The notes under the pieces: model-generated | What the model was told of the DNA's origin: nothing | Databases searched by the model: none | Seen by the model: only the letters and a program-made list of their open reading frames with translations | Made by a program: the position numbers and the translations under genes | Origin: Takakia lepidozioides | Lineage: Eukaryota; Streptophyta; Takakiopsida; Takakiales; Takakiaceae | Length of the DNA stretch: 64,000 nt | Direction of reading: 5' to 3' | NCBI GenBank assembly: GCA_030704615.1 | Contig: CM060731.1 | Location: 79,588,756-79,652,755, forward strand | In this document: piece by piece, positions 11,296 through 23,200 of the stretch | Numbering within the stretch: the stretch's first letter is position 1 | How the letters are laid out: each line of letters opens with the position of its first letter

Positions 11296-11395
11296 GCCCA
11301 CCCCCGAAAGGGGGCATACCCACACGGGGAAGAGGCTCTTATTTACGCTAGCTTTGGCTGGCGTCATATATCTATATATATATATTATAATATAT
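11296..11395 (+). repeat. LINE-A 3' tail with hairpin and TA repeat
   Basis: A GAGCCCACCCCCGAAAGGGGG block, then GAGGCTCTTATTTACG, then the hairpin CGCTAGC-TTTG-GCTGGCG (11346-11363, seven pairs including one G-T), then GTC and a TA-rich simple repeat (about 11367-11395). The same order occurs at the 3' ends of the copies near 60 kb, 56 kb and 35 kb. Confidence 0.75.
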
Positions 11396-12024
11396 GCTAA
11401 GGAGAAAATACGAACCTAAACCTCAGACGCTAGCATTTCGACAATCACACCGATGACTATATACATTTTGGGACAGAACCCCTAGCATCAAAGATCATTA
11501 CAAAAATATGTCATTTCGTCAACGTGGCCACCTCAGATTGAAAACTCAGGGTATGAGGTCATGTTCGTAAAAAAATGTGCATGGGATTTCCTTTCACCAA
11601 ACCCAAAGAGCTTTAGCATTATTAATGGCTCAGAGAAGAAAAATGGTTTTTTTTCTCTCGTGAGTCAATAAGTATTTGAATCGGAAAAAAAGAAGTTAAA
11701 AAAAATGCCTCAACTAGATCAATTTACGTATTTGACGCAATTTGTTCAATTATGTGTGTTTTATATGACTTTTTATGTATGATTATATGCTTCTCATTGT
11801 TTGATATTAGTGTTTTCAATGCCCGCGCGTCCGGTTGCGAGGGGGCCACGTGTGGCAGAGGGATCACATAGGGTGGGAGCGCCCCTACCCGTACCTAACC
11901 ATTCTACTCCTAGGTCTACATGGCACGCGAGTTTGCTGGGGCCCACAAAACACATAGATATGCACATAAAGCATTAGTTATTTCACTAGTTTGCCTAAAG
12001 AAGCGGCGGCGGGTAGTGTGGTGG
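11396..12024. other. Intergenic, nothing recognised
   Basis: AT-rich non-coding sequence followed by a GC-richer patch (about 11820-11960). No convincing ORF, RNA gene or repeat. Confidence 0.5.
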
Positions 12025-12144
12025 TTAAGAGCATTGAATCATAAACACTAGGTTTGGTGTTTAATAAATCTTGTCAAGTTGTACTTAAGAGCATTGAATC
12101 ATAAACACTAGGTTTGGTGTTTAATAAATCTTGTCAAGTTGTAC
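12025..12144. repeat. 60-bp perfect tandem duplication
   Basis: Two head-to-tail copies (12025-12084, 12085-12144) with no visible difference, starting TTAAGAGCATTGAATCATAA. The sequence just before the first copy plus its start (GTAGTGTGGTGGTTAAGAGC) looks like a tRNA A-box and D-arm, but no proper B-box follows, so it may be a tRNA-derived relic that was duplicated recently. Confidence 0.85.
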
Positions 12145-13866
12145 TGTGACAATGATGTGTGTTATTAAATATTTTGTAGAAGGGTCTGCTCGAAGGTTGG
12201 AGTCGGTGGGTGTGCCCAGGTTGGATCCAGTCCGCTCGTGGGTCTACCGGAGGGTTGGAGTCAATCTGCTAGAGGGTCGGGCCGATGAAGTCCGCCGCGT
12301 AGAGAAAATTAAGGACTTACAAAAATTTCAGGAATGAGAGGCTTATTATATATCAAAATGTAGGCATGGAGCTGGTGGATTATAGTGTTGAACCATGATG
12401 TAGTTTTCAAATAATGCTTTGACAGCGGTATATCTTATCCGTACTCGAGTGTATCTGGAGCATCCAAGTGGTGTAATGGAATGGTAAAAAACTTAAATAT
12501 ATCATTAGGTTGGCAAAAGAAAAAGGCTACACATGTTGTCTAACACAGTCAAGCACTTTATCTTCCGGCTCAAATTAGTAGAACATGTCTTCAATGTCTT
12601 CAATGGTACATAATAGGAAACCCAGGAGAGAACATTACATGGTGATAGTAGGCTCTACTATCTGCTGCCAGACGGCTGTTTTCGTTTCTTCTGCTTCAGT
12701 TTCCACTACGCAACGTCATCAAGAAAATCGACACTATGCTTCGAGACCTGCTGGCCACAGTGTGACGATGTGAGGCTGCAGAAAACGCACTTGAGTTAAA
12801 CTTTACCGAACATGACACATTTTTTCTTCACAGACCAATTTGTCTGTGAAGAGTACCTACGTTCAAGATTTGATACGTGTAACGTGTAAGATATTTTATC
12901 ACAGTATATCCACGGGTATAAGTGTTCTCCTTCAAGCCTCTTGTACCTTGTATCGTCCCAGTTCAAGGCGGCATTTTATCGAGATTCCATGGGGTGAAGA
13001 CCGAACTGGGGTGTCACTTTCCAAAAATCTGCTTTCACGTCCTCCAATTTCATCCCATCCCAGCTATTCGTCTGCATGAAAACAAACACGCAGCGGTAAA
13101 TAACTAAGTGTAGAGAAGGATAACCTAGTCTCCGAGTTCATTATCTCATGTTCAGATCTTCTGGCATTTCAGTCCAGATTGATATTGGGTGCTAGCCTGA
13201 GGAGGCAAAGAAAAATATGACAGGCTAGAGTTTAAACTACTGTATGATATTATATATAGATATTCTGTCTGGACAGTGGAAGTGTGTTCTTGACTAATCT
13301 CTTTTCAGAAAAGAATTGAATATTTATGCTGGACCGCAAAGGGACTAGGACTAGTTGGGTGCTTAAGTTTGTGTGAGTGGTAACAGTTCCATGCTAAACT
13401 AGAAACATTTCTGGCTTTCAAAGCCGCTGCAAATACAACAATAGACATCCGAATCCCGATGCTAAATTAGATGCATTTCAGGGGTCAACCAAGCTGTGTT
13501 CTAAGTTATATTTCCAGGGCCCCAGATAGCTATAAAGAGAAGTATCAGACATACATTCATGCGCTTATAGGGACCCTGCATCCCTCGGTCCATTTCTTCT
13601 GGAGACGGTAACACATGAACAGGCACATGTTTACCAACACAACTTGCTCGAATATCAGGAAGGATTCAGGAAAAGCACATGCACAACTGTAAATGAAAGA
13701 TGATCTTCGTTAAATGAATGCTGTACATAGAAGAGCACGAGTCGGGCTTTTTGGAGGGCAATTTACACATACTGGTGACAAACCTCAACATGAAGGACGA
13801 AGCAAAGTCAGCTCAGGGTGTCCAAGAAGACACATAAAAGCAGGCAGTGTAACTTATTGAGATTAC
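12145..13866. other. Intergenic and 3' flank of bHLH gene A
   Basis: No convincing coding frame on the plus strand. The terminal exon and 3' untranslated region of the minus-strand bHLH gene A should lie in the upper part of this stretch, but its acceptor site is ambiguous. Confidence 0.45.
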
Positions 13867-16745
13867 CTGAACAATGAGACTCCAAACCCGAAGCTCAGGG
13901 ATGCTGGCTGTGATGTTGGAGTTAATGATGTCGAGATCCATTGCTTCCAGGGCTTTGCTGAGCTGCAGTAGAATCCCCGGCTTCTTTCTACAGCAGATCC
14001 ACACATTGTACGTTCCTTCCTCATGAAGTTTCGACACTGCCAACTGAAACAAGCGACTTCATATGAAATAATTCTCCACTACTCTGTGAGGTCAATCATG
14101 TAGATGGCTTGCAGATACAGAACGAATTTGAGAGTTTCTCAATTAGATCAAGGGGCCAACAGCAATTGGGAGAGAAATGTGGCCCCTCTTGACCTGCATT
14201 TGGCTGCAGTATACTGAAGATCCACGTTCGAGGAATTAGTGCAAAAAGGCTCCAGGCGAAAGGAGCCAAGGAAGCCGGACTTGAACCTTCATGTGTACCA
14301 GTTAACTTATCTCTCGGTAAATATGAAATGGCATCATCAAACTCCACCTTAATGGACATCACACAAGAAAAGACAGTCTGTAATCAGATTTCTGAAATGA
14401 TGAGATTGTCAGCCCCCTAGACTTGAGAGCTTACATCTTGGATGACTCCATGAAAGCTGAGGTCAATTTTACACTTCTTCTGGTCTGCATCTTTGCCAAG
14501 TGGTCATTACTGCATCATCTTACTTATCCTTTCGTCAACACTGCTATGTGCAACTGGAAGTTGACCTTCTGTGATAGTCTTGGAGCACTCAATGCTGACA
14601 GCTGCCGCCCCCTGACTCACGAATTGACCCTTCTGGTAATCCTCCATCTCCTCCTCGAGATCTTCTACTGTTTTTTTCAGATCTCGGACGTACTTGATAG
14701 CATCTGTAAGAATTGAGGCTTTGTCCATCTGCCACAAATTGTGACACATGCACTAGAATACTAGTCAGATAGCTCATCTTGGCCCGCTGTAACATTCCTT
14801 CGATTCAAAAATAGTTCAGGAAATTGATACGTTCCTGCCCAACACAATAATGAAGTCTGCTGGACATTGAAATTATTTTGACTTCCAACGGTTCCATGTG
14901 GACATGTAGTGACTAGTCTTAGTATCTCAGTGCAGCTGGACAATACTGATATTAATGAAGACGTCATAGGCAAGGACATTGAGCCCAATGTTAAATTAAA
15001 GTAGTCCTAGACTGCGCATGTCCTTCCAAAGATTCAGATCCGTTTTCATGCAGTTTTAGGGAATGATGTAACTGGCCAGTGTTATTTTTGCATAAAGTTC
15101 TACCGTAGAAGCCATGATTATGAAACTGTCAAAGCCACATTGAGGACTCAATGCAATATAGCGCTTCACAGTGTTCATTCTGGGAAATTGCTCAAAAGTA
15201 GTTAGTTCTCCATGATCCATTACTCAAATTAATGGCACTTGAAAGGTAAATACAAGTTCAAAGATGTTCCAACTCGAGAGAACTTCCAGGTGGATTATCT
15301 CCATTGTACATTAATCATTTAGTGTGGTAGTACAGATCAGCTACAGCCTTCTAAGGTCCGGTGCACAGAAAATTATAATCCAGCTCTCTCTTGAGCAAGT
15401 TGTTTAACACCTACTGCTCCATGGTCAGAAGTTTCGTGCAGTCAGCAATTAAGCCAATATATTGACTCCCACCGAGATTCCACACTATTTGTTTCTGTGA
15501 CTATGCCACAAGGCAATCCGTCAAAACTTGCTTGTACACAAATGATGTTGCGTTTGGAGAGAAAAAGTTAGATCTCACCTTGCTGATGTTGGGAACTATG
15601 GCACGCAGGCCGTAAAGGCTTTCATTGAGTCTCTTCCGCCGCTTGCGTTCTGACAAAAGGTTTTTAGATTGAGATATCACTGGCAGTCCGGATTCCATCT
15701 CGTGCTCCTCCAATCCATCATCAACATTGAGAAGGTCCTCTGTTCGCATGCTTCCTATCACCTGATCACCCGCCACTGCATTGCTCTGAAAGCCTGTAGT
15801 GAAGTCACCGAGTACAGCAGCAGGCTGCAACCTGAGGAAGGTTTCGGCCTCTTGCAGCTCACAATCAGCTGCAAGTTGCCATTGCTGCCAAACAACATCA
15901 TCTGATACTTTAATTAGACCAGATTCAGAATGACATGATTGCTTAGCCGTAAGTGAATTATCAACATCGTGTCGCTCCAACCCTACCAGATCTTGTTCCA
16001 GATGTGCCTGACCCGTGCTTGTGCATTGAATTGGTGAGGTCTTGGCGGGCGGCGCTGGCGCTCGAACTCGAATGTGGCACTCAGTTGCTTCCTGAGCATG
16101 CTTCGACACTTCAGTGATGCAGGTAGTCATATACTTCGACGTTGAACAATCCATATCATTTCTTGCATAGACGGGCAGCTTAAAGATTGTGTCAACTGGT
16201 TGCTGGGACCTGTTATGCTGCCCAGGCACAGTCAGTCCCCCTGATTCAGTGGGTAAGCACTGGACTAATGGTGGTGATACGTTGCCATTTGAGGTACAAA
16301 CAGGTCCTGACATTGCATCAGAAACATACCCACGCATTAAACAGCTGAGCGGAGGACTCCTGCATATGGATGCCACTGGATCTTGCTCCTGAGAATGAGC
16401 ACTTTGGACCATGGACACGTGATCCCCATTTGACATAGCATCAGAAACACACCTATCCATCGAAGAGTTGATCTGAGGACCCACGAATCCGGAGGCCAGA
16501 TCTTGCGCGAAATATGTACCTTCAACCATGGACACGGGATCTCCATTCATAAGACACGGCAGATCAGGTGGTTGTCGTTGAAAGCCTGTGAACCTACTGG
16601 CAAGTCCTGAATGGGCTTGCACTGGACCACCCGTCAAACTTCCGAGACTTGTCAAGCTTCCCCATGCGTACTGTGACACATATGCTCCTTCCATCATGAA
16701 CAAACTGTACGTTTTCGATTCCAGATGAACTGTCTCAAGTGACAA
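13867..16745 (-). CDS. bHLH transcription factor A, AMS-like, with C-terminal ACT-like domain
   Basis: Predicted nuclear E-box-binding factor. Exon 1 is 16745-15579 (389 codons, ATG at 16745). It ends in the basic region, helix 1 and loop (SKNLLSERKRRKRLNESLYG, then LRAIVPNISK, residues about 360-389), with Glu and Arg residues typical of E-box binders. The donor after AAG is GTGAG. Exon 2 begins ATGGAC at 14728 after TTGTGGCAG and supplies helix 2 (MDKASILTDAIKYVRDLKK) and an acidic coiled coil. A coding piece ending VIQD at 14435 is followed by GTAAGC. The ACT-like exon 14043-13867 reads LAVSKLHEEGTYNVWICCRK, PGILLQLSKALEAMDLDII. The bHLH and ACT-like arrangement fits the plant AMS group. 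The junction between exon 2 and the VIQD piece (14484-14524) is out of frame unless a short intron is used, and the last exon is unresolved. The N-terminus has internal repeats and no bHLH-MYC_N region is evident. Confidence 0.8.
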
Positions 16746-19700
16746 GAATCAAATGGACGTTGGTTGCCGCCAGGCTCTCGTCTAAATCTTCTCGAGATGA
16801 CTCGATTGTCGACACCCGCGCAACTCTGTGGTGCTGAGTCATGAACACAATCTGGTGTCAAAACCACTCGGACTGATTCAAGTCTAGTTCATTGAACTTG
16901 TTACCCTGGCCTCAGGCAAGTTTGAGACTACTGTCTACAGCCTAGAAGGCAGTGGATCGGTCATGTACTTGAACGCATTCACCAGTTCTGGTTTCAAATG
17001 AACGTTGCTTCCTGGTGGTCCGAACTTCATGGAAGGCGTCACGGTTTTTCGTCAGGACTTGTACTCCCAACTGTCTTGAAGCCATGTGCAGTACAGCTAC
17101 TGATCCCCGTATGCAAAAGTGTGCGAAGATGTCAGTCATGAATCTTCATTTGTCTAAGGTGGCCGGTCAGCGTCCCACTTTGTGACTTCGACACCCATCT
17201 GCAGCGATTCCTCTACACATTGAAGTGCTCCACAATATCCTTCAGGGTTCGATTACCACTAATTACGTAGTTGCTCACCTTCATGTACAGGTCAGACTCG
17301 ACCATTTGATTAGACACAGGTCGAAGAGCTCTAGATATCTAATCATTCCGAGACAACGGCACAGTTTTCATACTCCTGCTCAATGTCCTTAAGCTAGACT
17401 GTGCCTCCACAACAGGGCACGCTGGAGATCACCTTGTTTCGTGTACAGCTCCAGCCTCCACCTCCATCTTATACATTGGCAAACACACAATGGATGGCTC
17501 TAGAAAAACCGTTTGGACATGCCCAGAAAACCAGGAGGGTGAGTTCCACAGAACCTGCAGATTTACCTTCAAGCCCAGAAGAAGAGTCATCTTCTCTGTA
17601 GGTAGCAGGCGCAGCGCTAGGTGGACGGCTGTTGAGCTGCTTCTCGCTATCCTCCGTTCAATCTTTCACTCCTCTTCAACTGTATAGGCGATATGCAGGC
17701 ACGTCCATGTTGGCTAGAGAAGATGCCTATCAGTGACCTGCAGACTTCTCTTCACGGCCAGAAGAAGAGTCACCTTCTCTGTTAGGTCGCGGGCGCACTG
17801 AACTTCTTCTCGCTCTCCTCAGCTCACCCTTTCACTTCTCTTCAACTCTTCAACTCTTCAACTCTCCTTACAGGCGGCATGAAGGCAAGATGCCTATCAA
17901 TAATTTCAAGCGTTGGGTGGCCGAGGTGAACCTACGCTTGTGCAAAAGAGATGCAACAGATAGACCGACAGGCTTTATTCCGCGTCCTCTAAACCTGTCT
18001 TTATACGACAAACCGCCTTAAAAGCTTTTCCCGTCTTCCATTCAATCATTTCTCTTACGGTTGCGCCATTTGTCGGACGTGGGACACCTAAAGCTATGCA
18101 CACTATGTATTCCGCTCTCCCCTACTTTTAGTTCCAGGATTTCGGAAAGATTGATGTCAGGAGTGGCAGGCCTCCGTACGATGCAGCTCTGCACTCTCCC
18201 TCCACCGTCCCCTCGATTGCCTTTGTATGTGGGTGACGTAGCCAACCAACAGTTGCTGCGTCGAAACGTTGCTGCATTGGCTCGGAACTATCAAGATTGC
18301 AAAAAGGAGTCTGGAGATGTTGTGGATATGTACTCACTTCGCCTCTAGCTATGCCTAGGCTTTGACCCCTCTCCGTAGGGACAAGCACGTATCTGCAGGT
18401 GGCGGAAATTAACTAATGATTTTTTGGGGATGTTTGGATTTTGTTTTGTCTTTTTCCTTTTTCTCCTTCCCAAGGAAACACGAGGCCCAGCCCCGGAAAA
18501 TAAACCCACTTTCTGAGCCATGGAAGCATTACAAGGCCAGAAGGCAGAGAGACAGTTGACAGTGGTTTGTAGTTTGTACACCCGGTACCGCAGGCCAATA
18601 CCCGGCCACAGCCATGTTGTGTGGATTTTGTTTAAAAACAAACAAAATTCAAAGGCCTATTCGAAGGGAACAAAATTAAAATCCTTGCAAATGCCAAAAG
18701 GCTTGATTTTACCAAGCAACTAGAAAAAACAAGGGCTTCCTCCAAGAATAAAAAATAATTGTTTCCTTTAAAAACAAATACATAAAATAAAAATTACAGA
18801 GTTACAAATTCCAGAAAATGTGTTGCTCAAGGTTCTGAGTGGAAGTTTCCGATTCCAGTGACAATAAATAAGGTCCGAGGAGCAGGGCGTTCTCAAAATT
18901 CCATCAAAGGATTTAAGTAAAAAGAAGAAATCGAAGCAAATGAATGGAAAAATTGAGGGAGGCTCAGGTGCCTTTGCTGCCTGCCATGGCCAGACTGCAC
19001 CTTTTAACTGAAACCTCAGGAGATTTCCTCCTGCTTGCCAACTCAGGTGGGCAGTCTCCCATGTAGCCTTATGGCCTTTTTTTTCCATGATTCACAGAAT
19101 ATTTAGTATAGTATGAGTCTTCTGACTAGACTAATCTATTATTGAATGATTGGATACGAAGTAAATGATAATGCGATAAAAATGCCAACATGCAAACTGA
19201 GTATTTAAAAACAGAAAAAATTGAGCGTTATCATTTTGGATATATCTGAATTAAGGCACTCCATGAAAATGTACCTGAATTTGATTAAAGGTATATCATC
19301 ATTTACGTGGAATACATTATACAAGTAGTGTGTTAATCAAAATACACCTGAATTATGGCCATACTAACTTGTGTCCATTGGCATCTTTTGTCTCCAACAT
19401 AAATCTGTTACTAAGGGACACTAACATCAAAAATCAGGTGAAATTTGGGTTAACAATTTACACCTGAAAATTTGCAGAATTGCAGCATTCTACGTACTTC
19501 ATCTCTTATCAAAATCATTTGACCAATACAAACAATTACTTATCTGACAAGACTATCCATGTTTTTTTTTTTTTTTTCCCCAGAACAGGGGAGTGACGGG
19601 ACAGCTATGCTTAATTTCTGATGAATAAAGAACAAAGTACAAATAAGAATACTGTACTGTACCAAATTGTTCTGTACATAGAATCTATGGTTTTTAAACC

Positions 19701-19827
19701 TATAGCATTATTTGCATTGAATCAAATGTTTTGGTACAGTTTGTCAGAAACAACATAAAGATGTAAAATATTGTGCAGCATATCCAAATTTAATATACAT
19801 GTCTCCCAACTTTGAGCAAATTGTGTG
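16746..19827. other. Upstream region of bHLH gene A and intergenic sequence
   Basis: Probable promoter and 5' untranslated region of the minus-strand gene near 16746-18050. Short partial duplications of the type CTTCAAGCCCAGAAGAAGAG / TTCACGGCCAGAAGAAGAGT occur at about 17570-17790. The rest is AT-rich, with a poly-T tract at about 19563-19577. No supported gene. Confidence 0.4.
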
Positions 19828-20238
19828 TTCAAACGTCAAAGGCTCTTTTGAACTAGCTCATTGACAAAGAAAACAAATGACGACATAGAAGAACAACAAA
19901 CCATCCATCTACATATGATTATTAAAAAAATTAATTATCGTACATCGATGGATGATTCTCAATTACTCCAACTCGTCAGAGTTCCCTTGACAATATCTAG
20001 TTCAAAAGACCCTTTGACATTGGATAATAATTTACTTAACAATATATAATTCAAAAAAGGCGTTGACGTTCTGTTTGATTCAACATTTAGTTCAAAAGAG
20101 CCTTTGACATTTTTATCTGGACAATTGCTTAATGAGTATAGACACAAATATCAACTGTTTGATTCAACGTTTAGTTCAAAAGCGCCTTTGACATTTTTAT
20201 CCGAACAATTGCTTAATGAGTAGAGACATAAATACCAA
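19828..20238. repeat. 84-bp tandem repeat with an inverted partner
   Basis: Two good copies (20071-20154, 20155-20238) and a diverged third (about 19987-20070) share TTTAGTTCAAAAG(A/C)GCCTTTGACAT and, in the good pair, GACAATTGCTTAATGAGTA or close variants. At 19834-19862 the same TAGTTCAAAAGAGCCTTTGAC core is present in inverted orientation, so the block is flanked by an inverted repeat as in a small foldback or MITE-like element. No coding capacity. Confidence 0.7.
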
Positions 20239-23200
20239 CAAAACTGCACTTTTTGCTGGGGGACACTACCGCCTTTCCCTCTCCCTCTCTCTCTCTCTCA
20301 AGAAATTGACCTTGACAAATTATGGCCACAGATCTACCACAGCTCTACTGACAATAAAGAGCATTCTGGCTGCGGTAAATGTAGCTTTCTTCTAGAACTT
20401 CCTTAAAACCACAATCTTTCTTGTTTTGTGTGCAACCCAATTCAACATTATAGTATGCTTCATAAGTGCCAGAGCCCATCGTATCATAGTCCCTTAGCTC
20501 CACATGTTTAGATTTCCGAGGTTATCTAGCGTTCAATATTGACTACTACATGGCACTAAGGGTATCATGGTTCTGGTATGGCCAATTCTAGATAGACAGG
20601 CAGAACTTGTGAAATCAAGGAAGTATACTGCAGGTGAGTAATTACAACTAAACATCACTTTCATACCTGTACATTCGAGTGCAGATATCCTATGCTTTAA
20701 TCGTGCGTAGTGCCCATATGTTTGTACTAGGGTAGTTCACTTGGTTCTAAACTAGCATGCATGGCCAGTAGGCTCTTGCAGGTCTTACAGGCCAACTGCT
20801 ACGGTGGCAGAAATTTATATGAAAGCATTGGAAAACACCTTCTTGAAGTGTAGATAATTCAAAGCAAAGTTGACATACAAATCTCTTTCAGTACATGAAA
20901 TGAGATGGCATGCAGATACTCAGACGTACTCACTCTGGATTTTCGATCAATTACTCAGCGGGTTTGCAGATTGAAAGAAGGATATGCAACGAATGAGGCT
21001 ATAATCAAAAGTCTGTTCTAGATACTCAGCCATGACTTCAAATAGCTGTCAAATGAAATGATATGACAAGCTTCCTGCCATAGTGGGAGCTGCAATGCTA
21101 CATACCATGTTCATTGAGAGCTGCAAGTGGTTCCCTATTGTGGCTCCACAATAGGGAAATGGACAACGTCATCTGGTTCAGCAGCAACCTATAGAAAAGA
21201 TGCTCAACAAAACTGTGGCCTGTGCTGCACATGAACTGAAAGTTGGAACTTCGCCTACCTACTAGAAACCCCACTTAAATCACCAGTAACCACACTAAGC
21301 TAACTAATGATCCCACAATTTACAGAGAAATGAAAAAACAGACACATTGTCCTTCAACATATGGCAAAGATGTCCACATGAGTCTTGAGAGCAATCACTA
21401 AACTAGACAAGTTAAAATAAACATCTTCTTTTACCTTTGGAGAGCTTAATGAGAGCGACTTTTGCTGCAGTTTCTCTCCACCCAAGGTCTCAAAACTTAC
21501 TTCACATCTGAGAATGATAACACAGGCTGCACTCCAGAGGTGGCTGGATTGTAGCTGTGAACCTAAGCTATTTCAGAAGATCAGTTAGAAACTTTGGCCG
21601 CATGAGGCTGCGCTCTTACGTTTCTCTATCTTTGCCGTCCATTCCAGGCTCTACCAGTTGGTGTTGCTCTAGTTGCTAGCTGTACAGTGTCTGGGTCAGC
21701 ATTTGTACGCTGGTCAAGGTTGTGATGGAAGTTTCACTTCCATCGAACTTCCGGTTCAGGTTTGTTCTCCAGGAAGTTTCACCCCTCCATAAGAAAAACC
21801 AGAATAGAAGAACAAAATTTATTATGACATCCACTGTAGGCCCCAATAGAGACTTTTCTACAGGCAGATTGGAACCTGCAAAAGTTGTCAGGTGATCAGA
21901 CAAGGACCAGTCAGTAACAAGCAATTACTGCGGGCACTACCACTAGCTCTCGCTCCTAGTGTCTACATTGCATATTAAATAAATCGGTTGATTGCAAGTG
22001 AGTGGTCACTCATGCACGCGTACCTGCTCAAAGACTTGAGATTGAATTTGGCTACACATAGAGCTTACATAGCTTTCAGGAGCTTCCTTAAGGAAGAGGG
22101 ATTCATTCTCAAAGATGGCATACCGGAAAACGCTGTAACATGCCTTCAGTGCTAGTTTGGTTCTGGTGACACATTCACGAAAACCACAGTTAAAAGATGC
22201 ACACAGACCTGGTCAAAGAAAGGTGGAGCTAGACTCAAAGGTGAAAGAAAGTCACTGATACTCAGGATTAAGCCCAGGGACCCTTGGGCATCGCAGAAAG
22301 CTAGCCTGGATAACATTTGGAATGCTATATTTAAGAGAGATCACCATAGACTCTGTAAGTTCTAGTGCTTCTGTAAGTTCTAGCCAGCTACTTCTGACGG
22401 TATCCAGGAATAGACATGAAACGTTGTACCACATGTTGACAGCTGAGAATAATAGTTGGTTTCATCTGAGTCCAGGGATTCAAGGTTCGTGTGCCAATTG
22501 ATGCTGAGAAACTGGTGGCATAAAATGGACATTAGATGATCAGTTGCATAAGACTGCATATACAAACCAAATTCACTGACCTCTGAATAATCAAAGCAGA
22601 TTTGGATAAAAACCAACTGATGCAGCTCCTTGAGTATCTTCGTGCTGTCCAGAGTTGCTGCAACCAAAGATAAATATTGAAGATGTAACAGCCACCACTA
22701 TACTGTACCAACACTGAGAAGAAACACTGCTATCTAGGTGCTTTACATGTTTTACTGGTTGAACAATGCACACTGATTAGGTCATCTCCATAATCTGCAC
22801 CTTATAACCTGGATATTAGGTAGGGACTTCAACGCTGTTCTCTGGCTTGAGGGACCTCTGTCTACCAAGTTAGATTTCGAACATGCTATGAAACGTTCAT
22901 CCGTTGTGCAACAGAATGTACCTCATTTTTTTGGGAAGAGCATGCATGGTGACCAACTCGTTGCCGATAATCCATCGGAGTTCGCAAAATTCGGCTTTGC
23001 CGTTTGACAGAGGTTTGGCTCCTGAGTTGATGTCTGTTGATAGGCATCCATAAACTCCTGGACACCATGAGAAAGGACGCCCATGAGTGAAAACATTTGA
23101 AGATCCTGCCAAGGATGCGGCCCACAATGAGAATGTCACATATGACAAACCAGCCATCTTAGAGGAAATATACTCGATTGAATGTCAACTGAATTTGCAA

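Larger units (their letters stand above)
7688..11395 (+). mobile_element. LINE-A copy 1, non-LTR retroelement with RNase H, decayed
   Basis: From about 8560 to the 3' end this stretch is collinear with the minus-strand element at 59991-64000: a degraded chromodomain-like stretch (about 8590-8720), a shared ECNP(Y/D)xDI and LNWLWK/LAWLWN block (about 8900-9040), a shared LTHSYY block (about 9238-9260), RNase H (about 9870-10270), a C-x2-C plus His/Cys-rich block (about 10640-10700), DILLVQGLP (about 10885-10915), a matching C-terminus with stop at 11270-11272, and a matching 3' tail. Many frameshifts and stops make it inactive. The 5' end is lost in or before the gap. No reverse transcriptase core is visible, so calling it a LINE rests on the terminal RNase H, the absence of LTRs and the microsatellite-ended 3' tail. 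Confidence 0.7.

Noticed and set aside
17240-17260. GGGTTCGATTACC resembling a tRNA T-arm
   Set aside because: No tRNA fold upstream.
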